This document shows, piece by piece, positions 1-4,255 of a stretch of DNA of 5,597 bases. The stretch comes from CAZZBK01 sp964652155. Its GTDB lineage: Bacteria > Planctomycetota > Planctomycetia > Pirellulales > PNKZ01. Location: assembly GCA_964652155.1 (NCBI GenBank), contig CAZZBK010000232.1, positions 1 through 5,597 on the forward strand, written 5' to 3'. Position 1 is the first letter of the stretch, and each line of letters opens with the position of its first letter. The position numbers and the translations under genes were made by a program. Below the pieces are notes generated by a model. That model saw only the letters and a list, made by a program, of their open reading frames with translations. It did no database searches and was not told the origin of the DNA.

Positions 1-264
1 CATCGGCGAGATGTAGTTCATACGGTCGGTGACCGTCACGTACTGGTTATAGTCGAGCGATTCGCCAATCTTCTCGAAGCCGCTGTGCAGGTAGCCGATG
101 TCGGGCATGGCGTCGACGACCCGCTCGCCGTCGAGCTTGAGCACGATGCGCAGCGTGGTGTGCGTGGCCGGGTGCTGCGGACCAAAGTTCAAGGTCCACA
201 GATAGTCCTGCGCCTCGTCATGGGCCAGGTCTTGCTTGGGCAGTTCGACGGGAGAAAGGGGCAT
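1..264 (-). CDS. nuoD: NADH-quinone oxidoreductase subunit D, N-terminal part (cut by window edge)
   Basis: This is the 49-kDa-type subunit of respiratory complex I, in the peripheral arm, forming with NuoB the pocket where ubiquinone or menaquinone is reduced. Only the first 88 codons are in the window, against roughly 400-430 for a complete standalone NuoD; the frame is open to base 1. The hallmark NFGPQHPATHTTLR lies at residues 26-39 and GYLHSGFEK at 57-65. By spacing, H31 and H35 match His34 and His38 of Thermus Nqo4, and Y84 in DRMNY matches Tyr87, the residues that hold the quinone headgroup, so the site looks intact. The ATG at 264-262 is the natural start because the family homology begins soon after. 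No Shine-Dalgarno is visible before it: the upstream 20 bases are T-rich repeat DNA. It is the fourth gene of nuoABCD, separated from nuoC by 109 bases. Confidence 0.95.
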   Translation of the reverse strand, partial: MPLSPVELPKQDLAHDEAQDYLWTLNFGPQHPATHTTLRIVLKLDGERVVDAMPDIGYLHSGFEKIGESLDYNQYVTVTDRMNYISPM

Positions 265-373
265 GGCAAAAAATGATGAATGCGAAATGATGAATGCAGA
301 ATGAAAGCACGCGATCGCGTCAGCGCTCGGTCATTCCGCATTCATCATTCATCATTCCACATTCATCACTCTC
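265..373. repeat. AT-rich imperfect inverted repeat between nuoC and nuoD
   Basis: This gap has no gene and is clearly more AT-rich than its surroundings. The left arm (273-304) and right arm (331-368) are made of reiterated ATGATGAATG / CATTCATCAT words. Next to the loop, 19 bases (286-304 against 331-349) pair with one mismatch; the right arm carries one extra 7-base AATGATG unit, after which pairing resumes. The 26-base loop contains the perfect 12-base palindrome ACGCGATCGCGT (309-320). On the minus strand the stem is followed at once by six T (273-268) and, 4 bases later, the nuoD ATG. It could be a small mobile palindromic element, a weak intra-operon terminator or an mRNA processing/stability hairpin. 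The sequence shows the symmetry; the role is inference. Confidence 0.8.
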
Positions 374-880
374 CTACGCTTGGTTTCGGGTAATCACGGG
401 AAAGTTGTGTCGCTCGCCGCGACCTTGCAGCGGATAGTCTTTACGCAGGGGAAAGGCCGTGAACTCGTCGGGCATTAAAATACGGCGGTGGTCGCTGTGG
501 CCGACAAAGATAATGCCGAACATGTCCCACACCTCGCGCTCGAACCAGTTGGCCCCTTCCCACAACGGCATCACGCTGGGAACTTCGAGGTCGGGCTCGT
601 TCACAAACAGCCGCACGGTCAACCGCTCGTTCGTGGCCGTGTTGGCCAGCAAGTACACCAAGCCAAAGCGGTCGGTCGCGTCGCGGTAGTTCAAATAGTC
701 CACGCAGGTCACGTCTACCAGCAGGTCGAAGCCATGCTGATCGCGGGCCGACTGCATCAGCTCGAAGAACCGCGCGCGCGGCGCGACGAGCCGCGTCTGA
801 CCGCGATACTCGCTCGTCGTCGAGCCGGTAAAGGCCGCGAGCAACGCCTGAACGGTTTCCGGTTGGGCCTGCATGGTCAA
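374..880 (-). CDS. nuoC: NADH-quinone oxidoreductase subunit C (30 kDa subunit)
   Basis: Complex I peripheral-arm subunit that packs against NuoD and helps join the quinone module to the rest of the arm; it binds no cofactor itself. The protein is 168 residues from TTG (880-878) or 166 from ATG (874-872), normal for a standalone NuoC. The 30-kDa signature is complete at residues 113-134: FEREVWDMFGIIFVGHSDHR followed by RI, then PLRKDYPLQGRGER at 144-157. The N-terminal half has the expected alpha/beta fold (VDVTCVDYLNY, RFGLVYLLAN). The start is ambiguous. A GGAG motif sits 5 bases from the TTG but 11 from the ATG, so either could serve; the family does not constrain the first residues. It lies 20-26 bases after nuoB, implying cotranscription. 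The 3' side is unusual in having a 109-base repeat before nuoD. Confidence 0.97.
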   Translation of the reverse strand: MTMQAQPETVQALLAAFTGSTTSEYRGQTRLVAPRARFFELMQSARDQHGFDLLVDVTCVDYLNYRDATDRFGLVYLLANTATNERLTVRLFVNEPDLEVPSVMPLWEGANWFEREVWDMFGIIFVGHSDHRRILMPDEFTAFPLRKDYPLQGRGERHNFPVITRNQA

Positions 881-900
881 TTAAACTCCACGCCTCGCGG

Positions 901-1458
901 TTATGATCGAGCCACGCTCGGCGACGACAGCACGGGCAACTCGATGAGCGCCCGCTTGCGAGCCTGGCGTTCCCGGGTGTCGAACTCCTGGCCCGAGATC
1001 GTCCCTTCGCGCTGAATCTTATCCTGCAAATCAATGATCGCTTGGATCAACTGCTCGGGCCGAGGCGGACAGCCGGGCACGTACATGTCGACCGGAATGA
1101 ATCGATCGATCCCTTGCACGACGCTGTACGTATCGAACACGCCGCCGGTGCTGGCACACGCGCCCATCGAGATACACCACTTGGGCTCGTTCATCTGACC
1201 CCAGATGCGCTGCAGCACCGGGAGCATTTTCATCACGACGCGGCCGGCGACGATCATCAGGTCGCACTGTCGCGGGCTGAAACGAAACACCTCGGCACCA
1301 AATCGGGCCAGATCGTGCTTGCTCGCGCCGGTGGCCATCAGCTCGATGCCGCAGCAGGCCGTGGCAAAGGGCATCGGCCAAAGGCTGTTCTTACGACACC
1401 AGTTGGCCAACTCGTCGAGCTTGCTGACCACGACATTTTCAGGCAGTTCTAGCGCCAT
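901..1458 (-). CDS. nuoB: NADH-quinone oxidoreductase subunit B (20 kDa, cluster N2)
   Basis: This subunit carries the terminal [4Fe-4S] cluster N2 that passes electrons to quinone at the NuoB/NuoD interface. The 185-residue product has the four expected ligands: adjacent C35-C36 in FATACCGIE, C101 in SMGACASTGG and C130 in YVPGCPPRPE. The spacings of 65 and 29 residues equal those of Thermus Nqo6 (C46, C111, C140). Other conserved blocks are PKWCISMGAC and YSVVQGID. The ATG at 1458-1456 is chosen because family homology begins there and AAGGGAG lies 7 bases upstream. A start 99 bases further upstream is open but would overlap nuoA heavily and add a non-conserved tail. The start codon overlaps the nuoA stop by 10 bases, typical of translational coupling. 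The C-terminus has about 30 basic, poorly conserved residues. Confidence 0.98.
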   Translation of the reverse strand: MALELPENVVVSKLDELANWCRKNSLWPMPFATACCGIELMATGASKHDLARFGAEVFRFSPRQCDLMIVAGRVVMKMLPVLQRIWGQMNEPKWCISMGACASTGGVFDTYSVVQGIDRFIPVDMYVPGCPPRPEQLIQAIIDLQDKIQREGTISGQEFDTRERQARKRALIELPVLSSPSVARS

Positions 1459-1847
1459 CGGAACACTCCCTTGCGCCAGGCATAAACCAAGCCCGCCCCC
1501 AGCAAGGCGATGAACACCATCACCTCGCCAAACACCAAGCCACGGCTTGCCACCCACCCCTCGCTCACGGCGGCCGGGACCCCTTCCGGATTCCGGCTGG
1601 CCACGGCCCAGGGGTACAGAAACAACAATTCCACGTCGAAGAGCAGGAACGCAATGGCGACCAGATGGAACCGCACATCGAAGCGCCGCCGCGCATCGTG
1701 GATCGGGTTCATGCCGCTCTCGTAGGGCATTTCCTTGACGGCCGTGCTACGCCTCGGGCCGACCATCCAGCCGACCGTCAGCAGCCCCACGCCGAGGCCC
1801 GTCGCCAGGATGACAAACAGCAGAATGGGCACACTTGCTGTGAGCAT
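1449..1847 (-). CDS. nuoA: NADH-quinone oxidoreductase subunit A
   Basis: Small membrane subunit of complex I at the junction of the peripheral and membrane arms, homologous to mitochondrial ND3. The 132-residue protein has three hydrophobic segments at about 7-29, 60-82 and 103-124. The hallmark loop and second helix are present: PYESGMNPIHDARRRFDVRF (41-60), then FDVELLFLYPWAV (70-82), with the conserved acidic pair D71 and E73. The position of the redox-sensitive cysteine of ND3 is serine (YESG), which is common in bacteria, including E. coli NuoA (FESG). The ATG at 1847-1845 is the only good start, since an in-frame stop lies 24 bases upstream (1871-1869). No Shine-Dalgarno is visible: TCCAATTGACGTT precedes the ATG. 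It is the first gene of the operon and overlaps nuoB by 10 bases. Confidence 0.96.
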   Translation of the reverse strand: MLTASVPILLFVILATGLGVGLLTVGWMVGPRRSTAVKEMPYESGMNPIHDARRRFDVRFHLVAIAFLLFDVELLFLYPWAVASRNPEGVPAAVSEGWVASRGLVFGEVMVFIALLGAGLVYAWRKGVFRWR

Positions 1848-1875
1848 AACGTCAATTGGAGGGGTGAATTAGGGC

Positions 1876-1914
1876 GAACCAGGCACTTTGTGAAGGGTTT
1901 CACAAGCCAGGTTC
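1876..1914 (-). promoter_or_regulatory. Leader hairpin with TGTGA-N6-TCACA core (possible Crp/Fnr-family operator)
   Basis: The inner palindrome TTGTGAA-GGGT-TTCACAA (1888-1905) is perfect over 7 bases per arm and contains TGTGA-N6-TCACA, the half-sites and spacing of the E. coli CRP consensus. An outer arm, GAACCAGGC (1876-1884) against GCCAGGTTC (1906-1914), pairs with one mismatch, so as RNA the whole 39 bases could fold into one long hairpin with a 3-base bulge. The core is centred about 50 bases before the nuoA ATG and about 50 bases downstream of the predicted nuo transcription start, a place where a bound regulator would block RNA polymerase. The palindrome is seen directly; binding by a Crp/Fnr-type protein is inferred. 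Confidence 0.45.
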
Positions 1915-1915
1915 T

Positions 1916-1942
1916 AAAAAAACCCGACCGGGAGGGGTCGAG
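1916..1942 (-). terminator. Intrinsic-terminator-like hairpin in the nuo leader
   Basis: On the minus strand CTCGACC (1942-1936) pairs with GGTCGGG (1929-1923), seven pairs including one U-G, around a 6-base loop CCTCCC. It is followed immediately by seven T (1922-1916). This is a good rho-independent terminator shape in that direction only, as there is no T-run on the plus strand. No minus-strand gene lies upstream for it to terminate, which makes an attenuator-like role in the nuo leader plausible. An alternative pairing exists: CCCGA (1948-1944) can pair with TCGGG (1927-1923), which would break the terminator stem. Confidence 0.6.
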
Positions 1943-1952
1943 TTCGGGCGTC

Positions 1953-1981
1953 ATCGTATCGGCTGCTCAAAAAACGGTCAA
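1953..1981 (-). promoter_or_regulatory. Sigma70-like promoter for the nuo operon
   Basis: On the minus strand, -35 TTGACC (1981-1976, 5 of 6 to consensus) is followed after exactly 17 bases by -10 TACGAT (1958-1953, 4 of 6). Transcription would start near 1946, about 100 bases before the nuoA ATG. It is the best match I found on this strand upstream of nuoA. The predicted start is only a few bases before the terminator-like hairpin at 1942-1916. Confidence 0.5.
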
Positions 1982-2014
1982 GCCAACGCGATTCGGGGCG
2001 TCGTTTTCAGCGCG

Positions 2015-2034
2015 CGGGGGTCGTCAGGCCCCCG
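2015..2034 (+). repeat. GC-rich hairpin
   Basis: CGGGGGTC (2015-2022) can pair with GGCCCCCG (2027-2034) around a GTCA tetraloop, eight pairs with one U-G. The wobble pair makes it stronger as plus-strand RNA. No T-run follows, so it is not a terminator. It lies upstream of the predicted nuo promoter and its role is unknown. Confidence 0.4.
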
Positions 2035-2095
2035 ATAACTTGGCGCATCACTAGCAGCAACCACTCGTTTGCGACGTTAGTCCGCATGCTGTTTT

Positions 2096-2143
2096 GTTAG
2101 CCGCGACGCGCAGCGGAGCGCTCCGCTGCGCGTCGCGGCTAAC
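2096..2143. repeat. Perfect 48-base palindrome without spacer
   Basis: The sequence from GTTAGCCGCGACGCG at 2096 to CGCGTCGCGGCTAAC at 2143 is a perfect inverted repeat: 24-base arms meeting at GGAGCG-CTCC, with the centre between 2119 and 2120. The next pair outward (2095/2144) breaks the symmetry. No T-run follows on either side, so it is not a simple terminator, although it would form a long hairpin in RNA or a cruciform in DNA. It stands between the two divergent promoters. It resembles the dispersed palindromic elements of GC-rich genomes; membership of a repeat family is inference. Confidence 0.9.
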
Positions 2144-2196
2144 GTAAATAATCTCTGGCCCAGCCGACCTCGCCTCCGCTTTCCTCAGGCTCGCGC

Positions 2197-2226
2197 CTTA
2201 CATCCCACGCGGCGACCATTTATCTT
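2197..2226 (+). promoter_or_regulatory. Candidate promoter of the propeller protein gene
   Basis: A -10-like TATCTT (2221-2226, 4 of 6) lies in the only AT-rich patch before the gene, with CTTACA (2197-2202, 4 of 6) 18 bases upstream. Transcription would begin near 2233, giving a leader of about 60 bases. The match is modest and there is no independent support. Confidence 0.3.
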
Positions 2227-2281
2227 AGACCTGCCGCGAAACGGTTCCCGCCCCGGTCCTTCCCCGCCTGAACAGAGCTCT

Positions 2282-2285
2282 GAGG
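2282..2285 (+). promoter_or_regulatory. Ribosome binding site of the propeller protein gene
   Basis: GAGG lies 7 bases before the ATG at 2293 and supports that start. It abuts a 10-base palindrome CAGAGCTCTG (2272-2281). A clear Shine-Dalgarno is notable here because nuoA, nuoD and the permease lack one. Confidence 0.65.
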
Positions 2286-2292
2286 TCTCGCC

Positions 2293-4122
2293 ATGTCGTT
2301 ACGACGCATTTCCTTCGTGTTGAGTCTCGCCCTTGGTACGGTCGCGTTGCAGGCCGCCGATTGGCCGCAGTGGCGCGGCCCAAACCGCGACGGCAAGAGT
2401 GCCGAGACCGGCTTGCTCCGCGCGTGGCCCGAGGACGGCCCAAAGGTTGTGTGGCAAATTGACAATGTGGGCGTCGGCTACTCGTCGCTGGTCGTCCAAG
2501 CTGGACGCATCTACACGCAAGGCGATCTCCAAGGGGTCGAGCATATTCTGTGCATCGACGCGACCGATGGCGCGACGATTTGGGCCGTGCAGCCCGCCCC
2601 AGTCGCGGCCGCGCTGGCCAGCAAGATTGAAACCGAGTTAAAGCGGCTCGACAAAAATGGCGACGGCATCATCGACGAGCCCGAAGCGCTCGCGGGCCTG
2701 GGGCCCGACTTCAATCAGTTCGACAGCGCTGACAAGAGCACCGACGCCAAGGCGCTCGCCGCCGCGCGAGCCGCCAAGCTCGTCAAGCAGCTCGACACCG
2801 ATGGCGACGGCAAGATCAGCGCCACGGAAGCGGCCGGCCGCTTCCGCAACACCTTTTCGCGCATCGACCTGGCCGACCCCGCGGCGAATGCCGAGGCCCT
2901 CGCCCAACAGCGCACCAACGCCGTGTTCAAAACGGCCGACAAAGACGCCGACGGCAAAATCAGCCGTCAGGAAGCCAATGGCACGTTTCTGCAAGATGCC
3001 TTCGGTCGCGCCGATCAGCGCGTGGATGGCACCAACGCAGGCGACAACCTGCTGACGGTCGAAGAGGTGCAAGCCTATTGCCTCAAGCAAGAGGCCGGCA
3101 AGGATGGCCAACTCGCCCTTGAAGAGATCACCAAGTTCGACGAACAAAACTACGCCAACAAAGATGGCCAACTCACCGCCGCCGAATTGCGCGGCTACTT
3201 GGGCGGCTACCGCAATAGCTACGGCGACGGCCCTCGCGGCACGCCCACCATTGACGGCGCGCATCTTTACACCGTCGGCGGCAATGGCGACCTCACCTGC
3301 TTGGAACTCGCCTCCGGCAAGACCGTCTGGCACAAGAGTCTCTCGGCCGACTTGGGTGGCGGGCGGCCCGGCTGGGGCTACTGCGAGTCGCCGCTCATCG
3401 TCGGCGAGTTGCTCATCTGCACCCCCGGCGGCAGCAAGGGGACCCTCGCGGCGCTCAATAAATACACGGGCGAGACCGTGTGGCGCTCGACCGACAACAC
3501 CGAAGGGGCCCACTACGCCTCGGCCCAGGTCGTCGAGTTGGCCGGCGTGCGTCAGATCGTACAATTCGCCTCCAAGGACGTGTTCGGCGTCCGGCTCGAC
3601 GACGGCAAGTTGCTCTGGACCTACGGCAAGGCCAACAACGGCACGGCCAATGTCGCCACGCCGCTCGTCCATCGCGACCATGTCTACGCCACGAGCAACT
3701 ACGGTGTCGGCGGTGGCCTCGTCAAGGTCACGGCCGACGGTGGTTCTGTCGCGGCCAGTGAAGTCTACTTCGACAAAGCGATGGCCAACCATCACGGTGG
3801 CGTCGTGCTGCTCGATGAGCATATCTATGGCTTTGGCAACGGCGGACTCCTCTGCCAGAACTTCTTCAAAGGGGACAACGTCTGGCGCGCCCGCAGCGTC
3901 GGCAAGGGCTCGCTCACGTATGCCGATGGGCTCTTGTTCCTGCTGGGCGAAAATCACGAAGTCGCGCTCGCCGAGGCCAGCAGCGGCGAGTACCGCGAGC
4001 TCGGCCGATTCAAGATCGACAACTTCGGACGGCCCAGTTGGGCGCACCCGGTCGTCGCCAATGGCCGGCTCTACATCCGCAACATGCATCGCCTGACCGC
4101 CTACGACGTTGCTGGCAAGTAA
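2293..4122 (+). CDS. Secreted PQQ-like beta-propeller protein with inserted EF-hand block
   Basis: A 609-residue exported protein. A Sec signal peptide with RR near the N-terminus and a hydrophobic core (about 6-19) ends at LQA-A around residue 21, followed by DWPQWRGPNRDG, the mature start I associate with planctomycete PQQ-like propeller proteins. Propeller blades are recognisable by DG/SGK-x-x-W repeats: GATIWAV (93-99), SGKTVWHKS (341-349), TGETVWRS (392-399) and DGKLLWTYG (437-445). Conserved family blocks include GPRGTPTIDG (313-322), WGYCESPLIVG (361-371) and WAHPVVANGRLYIR (583-596). Between the first W and GPRGTPT, residues about 105-305 are an insertion with three canonical EF-hand loops at 120-131, 168-179 and 216-227, and degenerate ones near 267-278 and 287-298. 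No enzyme or PQQ-cofactor residues can be assigned, so the function is unknown; calcium-dependent scaffolding or binding outside the cytoplasm is a guess. It has its own ribosome binding site and is followed by a terminator, so it is probably monocistronic. Confidence 0.93.
   Translation: MSLRRISFVLSLALGTVALQAADWPQWRGPNRDGKSAETGLLRAWPEDGPKVVWQIDNVGVGYSSLVVQAGRIYTQGDLQGVEHILCIDATDGATIWAVQPAPVAAALASKIETELKRLDKNGDGIIDEPEALAGLGPDFNQFDSADKSTDAKALAAARAAKLVKQLDTDGDGKISATEAAGRFRNTFSRIDLADPAANAEALAQQRTNAVFKTADKDADGKISRQEANGTFLQDAFGRADQRVDGTNAGDNLLTVEEVQAYCLKQEAGKDGQLALEEITKFDEQNYANKDGQLTAAELRGYLGGYRNSYGDGPRGTPTIDGAHLYTVGGNGDLTCLELASGKTVWHKSLSADLGGGRPGWGYCESPLIVGELLICTPGGSKGTLAALNKYTGETVWRSTDNTEGAHYASAQVVELAGVRQIVQFASKDVFGVRLDDGKLLWTYGKANNGTANVATPLVHRDHVYATSNYGVGGGLVKVTADGGSVAASEVYFDKAMANHHGGVVLLDEHIYGFGNGGLLCQNFFKGDNVWRARSVGKGSLTYADGLLFLLGENHEVALAEASSGEYRELGRFKIDNFGRPSWAHPVVANGRLYIRNMHRLTAYDVAGK
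2605..3207 (+). other. EF-hand repeat block inserted in the propeller
   Basis: Residues about 105-305 of the propeller protein. Canonical loops DKNGDGIIDEPE, DTDGDGKISATE and DKDADGKISRQE begin at residues 120, 168 and 216, exactly 48 residues apart. Each has Asp at position 1, Asp/Asn at 3, Asp at 5, Gly at 6, Ile at 8 and Glu at 12. The first two 48-residue units align without gaps at about 17 of 48 identical positions, including a shared tail FxxxDxAD...AxALAxxR. The third has the same G-x-F...F-x-R-x-D tail with one extra residue. Two further loops at 267-278 and 287-298 keep DGxL and the final Glu but have lost early ligands, so they are probably non-binding. The block is a tandem duplication; calcium binding is inferred from loop chemistry. 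Confidence 0.85.
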
Positions 4123-4134
4123 CTCTGTCAAACT

Positions 4135-4172
4135 CCTCTCCCACTGGGAGAGGGTGGTTCGCGCAGCGAACC
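4135..4172. repeat. Tandem-hairpin intergenic repeat after the propeller gene
   Basis: Two perfect hairpins stand nearly back to back: CCTCTCCC-ACT-GGGAGAGG (4135-4153, 8 pairs, 3-base loop) and GGTTCGC-GCA-GCGAACC (4156-4172, 7 pairs, 3-base loop), followed by GGGTGAAGAG. The layout, a CCTCTCCC-ACT-GGGAGAGGGTG hairpin, a variable second hairpin and GGGTGA, matches from memory an extragenic repeat found in many unrelated bacteria. There is no T-run, so it is not itself the terminator; it may protect the 3' end of the mRNA. Confidence 0.75.
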
Positions 4173-4194
4173 GGGTGAAGAGACATCAGGCACC

Positions 4195-4231
4195 AACGCC
4201 CCGGCATGGTACAATCCGGCCGGGGCGTTTT
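4195..4231 (+). terminator. Intrinsic terminator of the propeller gene
   Basis: AACGCCCCGGC (4195-4205) pairs perfectly with GCCGGGGCGTT (4219-4229), eleven pairs around a 13-base loop, ending in TTTT then ATTCTTC. It lies 72 bases after the propeller stop codon and just before the permease. The loop is unusually informative because it carries an extended -10 motif, listed separately. Confidence 0.85.
4207..4215 (+). promoter_or_regulatory. Extended -10 promoter of the permease, inside the terminator loop
   Basis: TGGTACAAT is an extended -10 element: TG, one base, then TACAAT, 5 of 6 to consensus. The -35 candidate 17 bases upstream, CAGGCA (4187-4192), is poor at 3 of 6, as is common for extended -10 promoters. 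Transcription would start near 4222 in the 3' arm of the terminator stem, giving a leader of about 34 bases before the permease ATG. Position and motif are seen; activity is inferred. Confidence 0.45.
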
Positions 4232-4255
4232 ATTCTTCATACCAATGGCTCTCGC

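Larger units (their letters stand above)
1848..2292. other. Divergent intergenic region between nuoA and the propeller gene
   Basis: This 445-base stretch holds no convincing gene on either strand; short open frames here lack homology and ribosome binding sites. From left to right it contains a hairpin with a Crp/Fnr-type core, a minus-strand terminator-like hairpin, a minus-strand promoter, a GC-rich hairpin, a perfect 48-base palindrome and a candidate plus-strand promoter, each listed separately. The two transcription units diverge from here. Confidence 0.85.

Noticed and set aside
273..368. Reiterated ATGATGAATG words as a CRISPR-like array
   Set aside because: The repeats are short, imperfect and arranged as an inverted repeat with no regular spacers; there are no cas genes.
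441..1034. A 197-codon minus-strand frame spanning the nuoC-nuoB junction
   Set aside because: Its Arg-rich translation has no homology and overlaps two certain complex I genes in another frame.
1459..1557. Upstream extension of nuoB by 33 codons
   Set aside because: It would lie within nuoA, adds a Gly/Leu-rich tail not seen in NuoB, and ignores the well-placed AAGGGAG site before ATG 1458.
1719..1721. Serine in NuoA where mitochondrial ND3 has its switch cysteine
   Set aside because: ESG at this position is ordinary in bacterial NuoA, for example in E. coli, so it is not a special feature.
1867..1895. Alternative nuo promoter TTCACA-17-TAATTC on the minus strand, closer to nuoA
   Set aside because: The -35 and spacing fit but the -10 matches consensus at only two of six positions, and the -35 is part of the palindrome. 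The upstream promoter is much better.
3104..4096. A 330-codon plus-strand frame inside the propeller gene
   Set aside because: It is out of frame with the real gene and has a low-complexity Ser/Arg/Pro/Thr composition typical of a shifted GC-rich reading.
2638..4131. A 497-codon open frame on the minus strand
   Set aside because: It lies entirely antisense to the propeller gene, shows no recognisable domain, and arises from GC-rich codon bias. The plus-strand frame has a signal peptide, EF-hands and propeller motifs.
4245..4247. ATG at 4245 as the permease start
   Set aside because: It is in a different frame from the permease; ATG 4256 opens the correct frame.
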